From assembly GCA_017442365.1 (NCBI GenBank), contig JAFRZW010000007.1:124001-188000 (forward strand): DNA of 64,000 nt, in the 5' to 3' direction. The position numbers were made by a program, and so were the translations under genes. Position 1 is the first letter of the stretch, and the number at the start of each line of letters is the position of its first letter. Under the pieces are notes generated by a model. It worked only from the letters and a program-made list of their open reading frames with translations, searched no databases and was not told the DNA's origin. Positions 7,201 to 16,645 of the stretch are shown here, piece by piece. The DNA is from Rikenellaceae bacterium. Its GTDB lineage: Bacteria; Bacteroidota; Bacteroidia; Bacteroidales; Rikenellaceae.

Positions 7201-8148
7201 ATGACAAACGAAAACTACACTTACTCGGGCTGGAAAATGAATGGTTTCTTGGCGTTGTTTATGATCTTGGTTATGATCGGAGCTGCTATCGCGTCGATCG
7301 TTCTGTCGGTTCATTTTGAGGGCAACGCCGTACCCTCGACCATCGCGGCAGTGGTGGGTGTGCTGCTGATCATCGCGTCGATCGTTCTGACGTGCGGCTT
7401 TATCCAGTTGGAGCCTAACGAGGCGCGCGTGCTGCTGTTCTTCGGTAAGTATCGCGGTACGTTCTACGAGACGGGCTTCTGGTGGGTCAATCCCTTTATG
7501 TCGAAGAAGAGTATTTCGATGCGTGCCCGTAACCTCAATGTCGATCCTATCAAGGTGAACGACAAGGCGGGTAATCCGATTCTGATCGGTCTGGTGCTCG
7601 TATGGCGAATCAAGCACGACGGCATCTATAAGGCAGTCTTCGAGATCGACGCTCCGACGGGAGTGGGTGTCCAGTCGTCGGCACGTATGAACGTATTGGA
7701 GAACTTCGTAGCCGTTCAGAGCGACGCGGCACTGCGCCACGTAGCGGGTCTGTACGCATACGACGAGAACACCACCGCAAATGAGGAGATCACGCTCCGT
7801 TCGGGTGGCGAGGAGATCAACGACCAGCTGACCGAGCAGCTGACCGAGCGTCTGGCGATGGCAGGTATCGAGGTTGTTGAGGCACGTTTGAACTACTTGG
7901 CATACGCTCCTGAGATTGCGGCAGTTATGTTGCGTCGCCAGCAGGCCGATGCGATCATCGCAGCACGTGAGAAGATCGTCGAGGGTGCTGTTTCGATGGT
8001 TAAGATGGCGTTGGATCGTCTTGATGATGAGAGCGTTGTTGAGCTTGACGAGGAGCGCAAGGCTGCAATGGTTACCAATCTGTTGGTTGTTCTCTGCTCG
8101 GACGAGTCGGCACAGCCGGTATTGAATGCAGGTACATTGAATCACTAA
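7201..8148 (+). CDS. SPFH/band-7 domain membrane protein
   Basis: This protein of 315 residues has two N-terminal transmembrane helices (about 14-36 and 47-68) followed by an SPFH (stomatin/prohibitin/flotillin) domain. That domain starts around LEPNEARVLLFFGKYRGT and runs to about residue 250, with the typical RRQQADAIIAAREKIVEGA helix near its end. Such proteins form membrane-associated oligomeric rings that organise lipid microdomains or proteases. The ATG at 7201 fits the promoter and the hydrophobic N-terminus. It is the first gene of an operon with an Arc-like repressor 12 bases downstream, a pairing common in this subfamily. Confidence 0.92.
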   Translation: MTNENYTYSGWKMNGFLALFMILVMIGAAIASIVLSVHFEGNAVPSTIAAVVGVLLIIASIVLTCGFIQLEPNEARVLLFFGKYRGTFYETGFWWVNPFMSKKSISMRARNLNVDPIKVNDKAGNPILIGLVLVWRIKHDGIYKAVFEIDAPTGVGVQSSARMNVLENFVAVQSDAALRHVAGLYAYDENTTANEEITLRSGGEEINDQLTEQLTERLAMAGIEVVEARLNYLAYAPEIAAVMLRRQQADAIIAAREKIVEGAVSMVKMALDRLDDESVVELDEERKAAMVTNLLVVLCSDESAQPVLNAGTLNH

Positions 8149-8160
8149 TCGCGTGGGATT

Positions 8161-8373
8161 ATGGCGGTTAAAGAGTCATCAACTCGCAGTTTCGTGCTAC
8201 GTATCGACGCCGAGACGATGGACGCCATCGAGCGTTGGGCGGCGGACGAGTTTCGCAGCACGAACGGCCAGTTGCAATGGATCATAGCCGAGGCGTTGCG
8301 TCGCAGCGGCCGCAAACCGCGTCCCGCAAAACGCAAGAAAACCTCGGTCGAGAACGAAGGAACGAACGATTAA
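8161..8373 (+). CDS. Arc-like ribbon-helix-helix protein
   Basis: This 70-residue protein has the ribbon-helix-helix pattern of Arc-type DNA-binding proteins: a short strand (SFVLRIDAE) and two helices (TMDAIERWAADEF and TNGQLQWIIAEALRRSG). A basic tail follows. It sits directly behind the SPFH gene and probably autoregulates the operon or links it to gene control; this is inferred. No toxin partner is obvious nearby. Confidence 0.85.
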   Translation: MAVKESSTRSFVLRIDAETMDAIERWAADEFRSTNGQLQWIIAEALRRSGRKPRPAKRKKTSVENEGTND

Positions 8374-8386
8374 TATTCACTGAGTT

Positions 8387-8968
8387 ATGAATAACAAGAA
8401 GAAACAACCGCACGTTACGAGCGATGAGGGTATGTCGCTGAAAAATTGCGTATGGTCATCTTGCAAGCGACGTTCGGCAGCCGACATTCGTCGCGATTTG
8501 GGTACGGATCGGAACGATAAGCGGTTCTGGAAGAGTCGCACTCCCTTCCCGTGGTTCGCGTTATGCTCGTTTGTGATGCTGATGGTGCCATACGCCGTTA
8601 AGCACTATGCTGCCGAATTTTACGAGCGATACGAGCTGGCGTTTGATATCTGGACGTGGGCGTCGTGTATCCTCTTCTTCGGGCAACTGTTGTGGCGCTG
8701 GTGGCGTCGTGCTCCGCGTCGTCGCTACGAGGTTGCTGTCGGTGCGTGCTTTATAATGGGTGTGATTTGGACGGTTATGCCCTGCTACAACCTGCTGAGA
8801 GGCACGGAGGATACTACTATGCAATACCAGTTGCTTGCCTTTGCGGGCGTAGCGTTCGTGCTGATGATAGTGTTTCACTACCTGTGGCGCAGGGTGCGCA
8901 ATCGCTCGGCGTATGAGATCCAGAACTATCGCGCTCAGTCGCGTCGTAACAAAACGAAAAATCTGTAA
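8387..8968 (+). CDS. Four-helix membrane protein of the SPFH operon
   Basis: This 193-residue protein has a charged N-terminal region of about 50 residues and four predicted transmembrane helices (about 55-72, 86-104, 116-136 and 146-168). Arg/Trp-rich loops (LLWRWWRRAPRRR) connect them. No known domain is recognised. It lies 13 bases after the Arc-like gene and 3 bases before the PH-domain gene, so it is certainly part of the operon. Confidence 0.82.
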   Translation: MNNKKKQPHVTSDEGMSLKNCVWSSCKRRSAADIRRDLGTDRNDKRFWKSRTPFPWFALCSFVMLMVPYAVKHYAAEFYERYELAFDIWTWASCILFFGQLLWRWWRRAPRRRYEVAVGACFIMGVIWTVMPCYNLLRGTEDTTMQYQLLAFAGVAFVLMIVFHYLWRRVRNRSAYEIQNYRAQSRRNKTKNL

Positions 8969-8971
8969 GCT

Positions 8972-9484
8972 ATGGCTGCCAATATGTATATTGTGCCGAT
9001 GAAACGCTCGGCGGGTGTTTGGTTGTCGACGATAGCAACAATGCTGACAATACTGTTTGTTGGCGTGTTTCTCTACTTCTTCGAAGATGCGGGTTGGTTG
9101 CCACTTGTGGTGCTGTCGTTGATCTTTGTGCCCTTGATGGTGGTGACGTGGCTGCAAGCGCCTCAGACGCTGATGATCGACCGCAATACGTTGACGATTG
9201 GTCGTCGTATGAAGCCCGTAACAATCTCGCTGGGCGATATCGTTCGTGTCGAGCGTGTCGAGTCGAAGGTTGTTCGTCGCTCGATGCGCACGATGGGCAA
9301 TGGCGGATTGTGGGCCTACACGGGCGACCACTACCATCGTCAAATAGGTAATTATAAGCTCTTTGCAACCGAAATGCGCAATCTTCTGCTCATCGAAACC
9401 GACAAACAGAAGTACATCATTTCGTCGATCGATACACATCTTTATCGAATGTTGCGCGATAGCATAAAACCCTCTGCCGTATGA
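8972..9484 (+). CDS. Membrane-anchored bacterial PH-domain protein
   Basis: This 170-residue protein has two transmembrane helices (about residues 14-36 and 41-60). A soluble domain follows with the pattern of bacterial PH-domain proteins: TLMIDRNTLTIGRR, then GLWAYTGDHYHRQIGNYKLF and a YIISS strand. Domains of this kind are often found in envelope-stress operons. The gene overlaps the next one by four bases (ATGA), indicating coupled translation. Confidence 0.78.
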   Translation: MAANMYIVPMKRSAGVWLSTIATMLTILFVGVFLYFFEDAGWLPLVVLSLIFVPLMVVTWLQAPQTLMIDRNTLTIGRRMKPVTISLGDIVRVERVESKVVRRSMRTMGNGGLWAYTGDHYHRQIGNYKLFATEMRNLLLIETDKQKYIISSIDTHLYRMLRDSIKPSAV

Positions 9485-10422
9485 AACGAATTATAATTGC
9501 GATAATTTTTGCGCTGATGGCGGTTGTGGCGTCAGCCGACGAGCCCGCAATGTTGCGAACGGCTACGGGCGAGATCTACGGAACGCTCTTGGTGCCCGAC
9601 AATGCCTCGCGCACGGCGGTGCTGATCATTGCTGGCTCGGGACCGACCGACCGCAACGGTAATAGCTCGGTAACAGGCATCGCTACAAACGCTTATAAGA
9701 TGTTGACCGACTCGTTGGCGGCTCACGGCTACGCCTCGTTGCGCTACGACAAACGAGGCATTGCGGCAAGTGCGGCGGCCGCAACCGATGAGTCGCAACT
9801 GACCTTCGAAGCCTATATCGACGATGCTGCGGCGTGGGCAGAGTGGCTTGCGGCTGATGAGCGATTCGACCGCGTGGTGCTTGCCGGTCATAGCGAGGGC
9901 GGATTGATCGCTCTGGTGGCGGCAAAACGTTCGGATAAAGTGGTGGCGGTGGTTACGCTAGCGGGCGTGGGCGAGTCGATCGACGCAACGTTGCGTCGTC
10001 AGCTCGGCACTCAGCCTGAGCCCTATCGCTCGGAGTGTATGCGTATTATCGACGAGTTGAAGGCGGGTCGCACGGTGAGCGATCCAATGCCCGAGTTGGC
10101 GGCTCTGTTCCGCCCAAGCGTGCAACCTTTCTTGATTTCGCAAATGCGTTACGAGCCTTCGGCTGAGGCGCGTACGCTGACGCAACCGCTGCTCGTGGTG
10201 CAGGGAACGACCGATATTCAGATCAATCTGAACGATGCGATAAAGCTCTCGACGGTCAATCCGCGCACACGCTTGGCGATCATCAGCGAGATGAACCACG
10301 TGCTGAAACCCTGCGCCTCGCTCGACCAGCAGGCGCAGATGATGACCTACATCAACGACACGCTGCCGCTCGCTCCGACGTTGGTGGCAACGATCGCTGA
10401 TTTCCTCTCAAAGTTGGATTAG
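9481..10422 (+). CDS. Secreted alpha/beta hydrolase
   Basis: This 313-residue alpha/beta hydrolase has a signal peptide (about residues 1-19) and therefore works in the periplasm. Motifs are the oxyanion-region GSGPTDRNGN near 52-61, the nucleophile elbow GHSEGG with Ser138, a late Asp (TTDIQI) and a His (MNHVLK). The pattern is that of the dienelactone hydrolase/serine aminopeptidase-like group, and the substrate cannot be predicted. It is the last gene of the SPFH operon and overlaps the PH-domain gene by four bases. Confidence 0.9.
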   Translation: MKRIIIAIIFALMAVVASADEPAMLRTATGEIYGTLLVPDNASRTAVLIIAGSGPTDRNGNSSVTGIATNAYKMLTDSLAAHGYASLRYDKRGIAASAAAATDESQLTFEAYIDDAAAWAEWLAADERFDRVVLAGHSEGGLIALVAAKRSDKVVAVVTLAGVGESIDATLRRQLGTQPEPYRSECMRIIDELKAGRTVSDPMPELAALFRPSVQPFLISQMRYEPSAEARTLTQPLLVVQGTTDIQINLNDAIKLSTVNPRTRLAIISEMNHVLKPCASLDQQAQMMTYINDTLPLAPTLVATIADFLSKLD

Positions 10423-10442
10423 TCGTAGTTCGATTTATATGA

Positions 10443-10474
10443 TTAGTGCCACTCCTGCGGGGGTGGCACTAATT
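10443..10474. terminator. Bidirectional terminator
   Basis: TTAGTGCCACTCC (10443-10455) pairs with GGGTGGCACTAA (10461-10472) between two converging genes. The flanking T tracts are short. Confidence 0.75.
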
Positions 10475-10480
10475 CGTTTC

Positions 10481-11173
10481 TTAGAGATCCTTTGTGAGCG
10501 TTTCGAGCAACTGCGGCATTCCAACGGCAGCTCGTTCGCGTATGTGGGTCAGCGGATTGCGGATCATAGCCACATCGGGCTGTCCGGGATCGACCAGATA
10601 GATGGGCACGTTGCGTTGCGCGTAATGGACCAGCGACGCAGCGGGATAGACTGCCAACGATGTGCCCACAACCACCAGAACGTCAGCCTTCTCGACAATC
10701 CTTGTCGCGCGGTCGAACATCGGTACCGACTCGCCGAAAAAGACAATATGCGGACGTAGATACGACCCATCTTCGGCTCTCGCGTCGAGCTTCTGCTCCC
10801 AGCCTTCGATCGGGTAAATCAGGTCGGGATTGGCCGTGCTGCGCAACTTGGTCAGCTCGCCGTGGAGGTGTGTAACGCGGGTCGAGCCTGCGCGCTCGTG
10901 CAGATTATCGACATTCTGCGTAACCACCTCGACATCAAAATATTTCTCCAATTCGGCAATGGCGCGGTGCGCTGCATTTGGCTCCTTCGAGAGTGTTTCG
11001 CGGCGGCGCATATTGTAGAACTCGACCACCTTGACGCGGTCGCGTGCGAGGGCCTCGGGTGTGCAGACCTCCTCAATGCGGTAGTTGGCCCACAGCCCGT
11101 CCGAGTCGCGGAAGGTCGCAATGCCACTGTCGGCACTCACGCCCGCACCTGTAAATACAACAATCTTCTTCAT
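10481..11173 (-). CDS. cobB: Sir2-family NAD-dependent deacylase
   Basis: This 230-residue sirtuin removes acyl groups from protein lysines using NAD. It has the NAD-binding GAGVSADSGIATFRD near the N-terminus, TQNVDNLH, and the catalytic His in THLHGEL. The YNMR segment matches the Tyr-x-x-Arg signature of class III sirtuins that prefer succinyl or malonyl lysine. The usual zinc-binding CxxC pairs are absent, as is common in short Bacteroidota sirtuins. It is the last gene of a manC-murF-sirtuin operon, 12 bases behind murF. Confidence 0.93.
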   Translation of the reverse strand: MKKIVVFTGAGVSADSGIATFRDSDGLWANYRIEEVCTPEALARDRVKVVEFYNMRRRETLSKEPNAAHRAIAELEKYFDVEVVTQNVDNLHERAGSTRVTHLHGELTKLRSTANPDLIYPIEGWEQKLDARAEDGSYLRPHIVFFGESVPMFDRATRIVEKADVLVVVGTSLAVYPAASLVHYAQRNVPIYLVDPGQPDVAMIRNPLTHIRERAAVGMPQLLETLTKDL

Positions 11174-11185
11174 TTTTGCGAAAAT

Positions 11186-12439
11186 TTAGAGCAATGGAAT
11201 CAACTTCTCCAAGCCAATGCTATGCGACCCTTTGACCAGCACCAGCGCGCCCTCGATCGGGTCTGCGGCGAGCCTCTCGGCAACCTCTTCGCGCGAGGTA
11301 AAACAGCTCACGCGCTCGTCGTTGCCGATAGTTGCGGCTGCCTCGGTGAAATGCTTGCCTACCAGCCAGATACGTTCGAAATCACCCGCCACGACCAACT
11401 CCAAAATCGCGCGGTGCTCTTCGGCCGACCACTCGCCCAATTCGAGCATATCGCCGAGGATACACATTCGGGGTAGTTCGCTCTTCTCCGCAAGGAAACT
11501 TTCGAGCGACGCACGCATACTCGAAGGGTTGGCATTGTAGCAATCCACAATTAGTGTGTTGCGATCGGTTACGGTGCGTTGCGAGCGGTTGTTTGTCGGG
11601 GTGTAGGTTGCAATTGCGTGGCGGATTCTCTGCTCATCGACATCGAAATAGCGACCAATCGACATCGCTGCCGCAATATTTTTGAGGTTGTAGTCGCCTT
11701 CGAGCTGGTGTTCGACACCGTTCGAGGTGGCAAATGCGAAGTACTCGACAGCCATATTCTCGCGCTCTGCCGCCATTGCCGACAACACCTCGTCATCAGA
11801 CGGAACAAATGCTCGTCCGCCCGTTGCATTGAGGTAGTCGAACAGCTCGCCCTTGCCGCGACGAATGCCCTCGACACCTCCGAAACCCTCTAAGTGTGAG
11901 CGACCTATGTTGGTCAGTATTCCGTAGTTAGGCTTTGCGATCGACGCCAACAGAGCAATCTCGCCGCAAGCGCTTGCGCCCATCTCGACCACTCCAAACT
12001 CGGTCGTCTGATCCATTGCAAGCAGTGTGAGCGGTACGCCGATATGGTTGTTCAGATTGCCACGTGTGGCATAGACTTCGTACTTCTCGGCCAGCACACG
12101 TGCCACCAGCTCTTTGGTTGTGGTCTTGCCGTTGCTACCCGCCACCGAGAGGATCGGAATAGCCAACACCTCGCGGTGCTCGCGTGCCAAATCCTGCAAC
12201 GCCGTGAGGGTATCATCGACCAGAAACAGTCGTTCGGACAGCTCTTCGGGGGCATTTTCGATGACCGTTGCGTCATCAACGACAGCCACCGATGCGCCCT
12301 TGTGCAACGCATCAATGGCAAAACGATTGCCGTCGAAACTTGCACCGCGCAGGGCAAAAAACAACGACCCCTCGCTGATCGTGCGCGAGTCGGTGGTTAC
12401 ACCCGTCGAACGGCGAAAAATATCGTATAGTGCTGACAT
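11186..12439 (-). CDS. murF: UDP-N-acetylmuramoyl-tripeptide--D-alanyl-D-alanine ligase
   Basis: This 417-residue Mur ligase adds D-Ala-D-Ala to the UDP-MurNAc-tripeptide, the last cytoplasmic step of peptidoglycan precursor synthesis. It has the N-terminal Mur domain (STGVTTDSRTI), the ATP-binding loop GSNGKTTTKE near residue 110, and a C-terminal ligase domain with the DCYNANPSSMRASL motif. The length is slightly short but normal for the phylum. It starts 4 bases after the manC stop and is followed by the sirtuin gene. Confidence 0.96.
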   Translation of the reverse strand: MSALYDIFRRSTGVTTDSRTISEGSLFFALRGASFDGNRFAIDALHKGASVAVVDDATVIENAPEELSERLFLVDDTLTALQDLAREHREVLAIPILSVAGSNGKTTTKELVARVLAEKYEVYATRGNLNNHIGVPLTLLAMDQTTEFGVVEMGASACGEIALLASIAKPNYGILTNIGRSHLEGFGGVEGIRRGKGELFDYLNATGGRAFVPSDDEVLSAMAAERENMAVEYFAFATSNGVEHQLEGDYNLKNIAAAMSIGRYFDVDEQRIRHAIATYTPTNNRSQRTVTDRNTLIVDCYNANPSSMRASLESFLAEKSELPRMCILGDMLELGEWSAEEHRAILELVVAGDFERIWLVGKHFTEAAATIGNDERVSCFTSREEVAERLAADPIEGALVLVKGSHSIGLEKLIPLL

Positions 12440-12443
12440 AGTG

Positions 12444-13514
12444 CTAAATATGTTTGTCGCCCTTACGGAAACGAATTTCGTTAATGAAGGTCTTGATGAT
12501 CGGCTCGTTCGAGCGCGGGCAGATCATCAGCACGTCGGGAGTATCGACTACGATATAATCTTTCAATCCGTTGATTACGGCCAATTTATCTTTGGGCATC
12601 GATACCAAACAACCCGTCGCGTCGAACATCACGGCCTCCGACGAGCAGGCATTCGCCTCGTCGTCTTTGGGGTAGTATTGGTAGAGCGAGCCCCACGTGC
12701 CCATATCGCTCCAACCGAAGTCGCCCGTATGTACATAGACATTCTCGGCCTTCTCCATCACACCATAGTCGATCGAGATCGAACGGCACTCCGAGAAAAC
12801 ACGCTCGATAGCCGCCGTTTCGCCCTCAGTGCCAATGTGTTCGGCTGCCTGCGCAAAGAGTGCCGACAGCTCGGGCAGGAATTGCTGCAACGCCTTGCGG
12901 ATCTGCTCGACGCTCCAAACGAATATGCCCGAATTCCACAAAAACTCTCCGCTTGCGAGGAACGTCTGAGCCATTTCGAGGTTTGGTTTTTCGGTGAAGG
13001 TCTTGACCTTGCTGATTGCCTCGCGCGAATTGACCTGAATGTAGCCGTAGCCCGTTTCGGGACGTGTGGGACGCAGACCGATGGTCATCAGCGCGTCGTT
13101 TGCCGAGGCATACTCGACGCACTCGCGTGCCACGTCGATAAATCCCGCCTCGTCCAAAATCAGGTGGTCCGATGGCGTAACGATCATCATCGCTTCGGGG
13201 TCCTCCTTAGCTAGACGCTCGGCGGCATAGGCAATACAAGGGGCGGTGTTGCGACCGATCGGCTCGCACATCACCTGATCGGGGCGCAATTCGGGAAGAT
13301 GTTCGAGCACAAGATCTTTGTATGCGTTATTGGTCATCACGAGGAAGTGTTCGGGCGGCACCAAACGAGCAAATCGCTCGTAGGTGTGGCGAATGAACGA
13401 ACGTCCTGTGCCTAAGATGTCGAGAAATTGTTTGGGCATCGACTGGCGGCTGAGGGGCCAAAAACGGGTACCTGCTCCGCCTGCCATAATGATGCAATAG
13501 ATGTTTTTGCTCAT
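12444..13514 (-). CDS. manC: Mannose-1-phosphate guanylyltransferase
   Basis: This 356-residue nucleotidyltransferase makes GDP-mannose from mannose-1-phosphate and GTP for polysaccharide synthesis. The signature MAGGAGTRFWPLSR is at residues 9-22. The substrate motifs EPIGRNTAPCIAYAAE and FTEKPN follow. It lacks the fused isomerase domain of long ManC proteins. The start at 13514 places the signature at the usual distance from the N-terminus; an in-frame upstream extension is rejected. It is the first gene of the manC-murF-sirtuin operon and is divergent from pssA. Confidence 0.95.
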   Translation of the reverse strand: MSKNIYCIIMAGGAGTRFWPLSRQSMPKQFLDILGTGRSFIRHTYERFARLVPPEHFLVMTNNAYKDLVLEHLPELRPDQVMCEPIGRNTAPCIAYAAERLAKEDPEAMMIVTPSDHLILDEAGFIDVARECVEYASANDALMTIGLRPTRPETGYGYIQVNSREAISKVKTFTEKPNLEMAQTFLASGEFLWNSGIFVWSVEQIRKALQQFLPELSALFAQAAEHIGTEGETAAIERVFSECRSISIDYGVMEKAENVYVHTGDFGWSDMGTWGSLYQYYPKDDEANACSSEAVMFDATGCLVSMPKDKLAVINGLKDYIVVDTPDVLMICPRSNEPIIKTFINEIRFRKGDKHI

Positions 13515-13665
13515 ATTGAATGTATTGTTGTTGTCGTTCGAAAAATCACAATCTGCAATATAAACGCCGTTTTGAGGTGCAGTAGTATCCCGAAAAATCG
13601 TCATTTAAGGTCGAAAAGTCGAGGAAAATCGCACGCCTGCGCGTTATATATTGTGTAGCATAGTA

Positions 13666-13673
13666 CAAAGATA
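13666..13673 (-). promoter_or_regulatory. -7 box of the manC operon
   Basis: The minus strand reads TATCTTTG here. This leaves a leader of about 145 nt before manC. The box lies only 12 bases from the divergent pssA box. Confidence 0.6.
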
Positions 13674-13685
13674 AAAAATTTTCCG

Positions 13686-13693
13686 TAACTTTG
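13686..13693 (+). promoter_or_regulatory. -7 box of pssA
   Basis: TAACTTTG lies 35 bases before the pssA ATG and is divergent from the manC promoter. Confidence 0.65.
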
Positions 13694-13728
13694 CCGCCCG
13701 AAAGTTAAATATTTTTCACTCGATAAAG

Positions 13729-14439
13729 ATGAAAGTAAGATATTTTACCATACCTAATCTTCTGACGCTCTCCAATCTGTTGTGCGGCTCGTTGGCTGTG
13801 TTGGCTGCATTTGAGGGCGATTTGGTGCGTACGTTCTGGCTGGTGATGTTGTCGGCCTTGTGCGATTTTCTGGACGGATTCGCAGCGCGTCTGCTCAATC
13901 AATACTCGGCACTCGGTGTGCAACTCGATTCGCTGGCCGATATGGTCAGCTTCGGTCTGGTGCCCTCGGCAGTGGTCTTTTCGATTCTGCGCACGTTGGA
14001 GTTCGGTGGTGAAAATAGCGCGTGGTGCTACGTGGCATTCATTATCGTGCTGTTCTCGGCTCTGCGTCTGGCGCGATTCAATATCGACGAATCGCAACAC
14101 TCCGAGTTCCTCGGTTTGCCGACACCCGCTTGCTCGATATTTTTTGTGGCTACGGGTTGGATGTTCGACAAGGGTCTGCTTCCGGGGACCGACGCTGTGA
14201 GGTATGCAGTAGATGCTGTGGTGATGGCGACGTTGCTGATTCTGCCCGTGAGAATGTTTTCGCTCAAAATCAAAAGTTTTGGCTGGCGAGGCAATGAATT
14301 GCGCTTTACGTTCGTTATACTCTCGGCGGTGGCTGTTGCGGTGTGGCAGGTGAAGGCGGTGCCGACGGTGATTGTGGCATACGTTTTGGTCTCGATGGTG
14401 CGCCATCTGCTTGCAAAGAGATCAGAATCAAAAGAATAG
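13729..14439 (+). CDS. pssA: CDP-diacylglycerol--serine O-phosphatidyltransferase
   Basis: This 236-residue integral membrane enzyme makes phosphatidylserine, the precursor of phosphatidylethanolamine. The CDP-alcohol phosphotransferase motif is complete: DGFAARLLN, then G, then DSLAD (residues about 47-69). Roughly seven hydrophobic helices follow. The N-terminus KVRYFTIPNLLTLSNLLCGSLA is typical of the family. The next gene, a putative porin, starts 13 bases downstream, so the two are probably co-transcribed. Confidence 0.95.
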   Translation: MKVRYFTIPNLLTLSNLLCGSLAVLAAFEGDLVRTFWLVMLSALCDFLDGFAARLLNQYSALGVQLDSLADMVSFGLVPSAVVFSILRTLEFGGENSAWCYVAFIIVLFSALRLARFNIDESQHSEFLGLPTPACSIFFVATGWMFDKGLLPGTDAVRYAVDAVVMATLLILPVRMFSLKIKSFGWRGNELRFTFVILSAVAVAVWQVKAVPTVIVAYVLVSMVRHLLAKRSESKE

Positions 14440-14452
14440 AATAGTTGCGACG

Positions 14453-16603
14453 ATGCGATCGAAGTTGATCAATATATTGATAGTAGTGGCTGCGGCAGTG
14501 CTGTGGCCTTCGGTCGTATTGGCGCAAAACAATACGAATGCCGCTGCCGAGTTGATGCGTGCGCAGCGCGAAGGTCGTACTACGGGAATGGATCAGGCGA
14601 GTGCAAACCCATTCAGCCAGCAGCAGTACGACGAGAATGGCGACCCGATCGAGGAGGGTGAGGGCGAGCAGGAGGACTCGACCAAAAAGGAGCGAATCCG
14701 CAAACCGCTCGAATCATACTTTTTCAGCGACTCGATCCGCGCTCTCAATAACTTCAAGTGGAACATCGACCCTTACGCCAACCGAGTGAAGATCCAACCG
14801 TTGGATACCATTCTGCGCGATTGGCGAATCGACTACCCCTTCTTGCAAGAGGGTGTGGGCGACCTCTATTTGGGTAATCTGGGTGGTGCGACAACGCCGC
14901 TCAACTATTTCGAACGACCGCAGAACTTCAACTTCAAGATGGCCGACGCCTACGATGGCTATCTGATGAAGATGGATAATGTCGATTTCTATAACGCAAA
15001 GCACCCATTCACTCAGTTGTTCTACACGACGGCGGGACAGAAAAGCCGCCAGGAGGATAATTTCCGCGTAATCCACGCGCAGAACATCTCGCCCTCGACC
15101 AATGTCAATATCGACTACAAGAGCCGAGGTACGCGAGGGATCTATACGTGGCAACGTGCTCGTGTGAAGGATCTTTCGGTTGCCTTTGCACATACGGGGC
15201 GTCGCTATTCGGTTCACGCGGGATATATCTACAATGCGATCGACACACGCGAGAATGGTGGTATCGTGGGCGATTGGGCTATTGTCGATACGATGTTCGA
15301 GCTGACGACTAATGTGCCCGTTAAGTTGCAGGACGCCAAGAATAAGATCCGAACCAACTCGTTCTACGTCGTGCAGTCGTTCGGTATTCCGCTGATCGGA
15401 CTCACCGAGGACGATTTCACGATGGGCGACCGTCCGGCAGTCTTCATCGGACACGCCTTTGAGTATAATCGCATCTACCGCAAATATACCGATACGCGCT
15501 CGGGTACGCGCTTCACCGACGAACGCGACGAGTCGGGCGGAATGACCCAACACGAATACTACGAAAATTGGTTTATCGACCCCGCGCAAACGGTCGATTC
15601 GACATTTGAGTCGAGAATCTCAAACCGCGTTTTTGTGCAGATTCAGCCGTGGGATCGTAATGGCGTGGTGGGTGTGATCGATGCCGGTGTGGGGTTGGAT
15701 AACCATCGCTACTATCAATTCACGATGGACGACTATCTGTCGGGAGAGCGTAAGGCGGTGAGCAAGACCAGCTACTACGCCTACGGCTCGATCGACGGTC
15801 GAATCAAGAAGTATGTCGATTGGGGTGGCGATGTGAAGTTCTATCCGTCGGGTTATCGCGGCGGAGATTTAGAAATTGGTGCAGATATTGCTCTGCGCGC
15901 CTTTATTAAGAATCGACCGATTCAGCTCTCGGGTCGATTCACGAATGTGCTCCGTTCTCCCTCGTATTTCGAGGAGAACTATTTCTCAAACCACTATGCG
16001 TGGTTTACTCCTTTGAAAAAGGAGAATGAGACCCGTTTTGAGGTAGCCTTGACGGCTCCCGATTATGCTCTCGAAGTGGGTGCTTGGTATGGTCTGTCGA
16101 GCGATAAAATCTATATCGACTCGCTCTGCCATATCAGTCAAAGTGCCTCGGCGGTGAGTGTTACGGGTCTGTATGCTCGCAAGGATTTCCGCATTGGCGG
16201 ACTCCATCTGGACAATAGGGTATTGTTGCAGTGGAGTACGGATCAAAAGGTAATCCCCGTGCCCAAAGCAAGCGTCGTGCTGTCGTACTACTATGAGTTC
16301 GACATCGTGAAAGATGTACTGCGTATGCAGGCAGGTTTGGAAGGTCGTTACAATACCAAGTATTACGCCTTCGGCTACAATCCTGCGCTGGCTGCGTTCT
16401 ACAACCAACGCGAGGCAAAAGTCGGAGGCTATCCGATGATCGACGCCTTTGTTTCGGCGAAGTGGAAGCGTATGCGAATATTCGTCAAGATGCAACACGT
16501 CAACTACGATCTGTTCGGCAAACGTACCTACTTCTCTGCGCTTCACTATCCGCTCAACACGCGCGTTTTGAAGCTGGGATTCTCGTGGGGTTTCTATGAT
16601 TAG
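14453..16603 (+). CDS. Putative outer-membrane porin (Porin_10 type)
   Basis: This protein of 716 residues has a signal peptide (about residues 1-24). An Asp/Glu-rich linker follows, then a long stretch of alternating aromatic and polar strands ending in FSWGFYD, typical of a beta-barrel that ends in an aromatic residue. The arrangement fits the Bacteroidota putative porin family (Porin_10). The start at 14453 gives the signal peptide; upstream in-frame codons overlap pssA and are rejected. Substrate specificity is unknown. Confidence 0.85.
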   Translation: MRSKLINILIVVAAAVLWPSVVLAQNNTNAAAELMRAQREGRTTGMDQASANPFSQQQYDENGDPIEEGEGEQEDSTKKERIRKPLESYFFSDSIRALNNFKWNIDPYANRVKIQPLDTILRDWRIDYPFLQEGVGDLYLGNLGGATTPLNYFERPQNFNFKMADAYDGYLMKMDNVDFYNAKHPFTQLFYTTAGQKSRQEDNFRVIHAQNISPSTNVNIDYKSRGTRGIYTWQRARVKDLSVAFAHTGRRYSVHAGYIYNAIDTRENGGIVGDWAIVDTMFELTTNVPVKLQDAKNKIRTNSFYVVQSFGIPLIGLTEDDFTMGDRPAVFIGHAFEYNRIYRKYTDTRSGTRFTDERDESGGMTQHEYYENWFIDPAQTVDSTFESRISNRVFVQIQPWDRNGVVGVIDAGVGLDNHRYYQFTMDDYLSGERKAVSKTSYYAYGSIDGRIKKYVDWGGDVKFYPSGYRGGDLEIGADIALRAFIKNRPIQLSGRFTNVLRSPSYFEENYFSNHYAWFTPLKKENETRFEVALTAPDYALEVGAWYGLSSDKIYIDSLCHISQSASAVSVTGLYARKDFRIGGLHLDNRVLLQWSTDQKVIPVPKASVVLSYYYEFDIVKDVLRMQAGLEGRYNTKYYAFGYNPALAAFYNQREAKVGGYPMIDAFVSAKWKRMRIFVKMQHVNYDLFGKRTYFSALHYPLNTRVLKLGFSWGFYD

Positions 16604-16645
16604 CGTGCTCGACAGCTTCGGTAGCTGCCCGCAAAACAAACTTTT

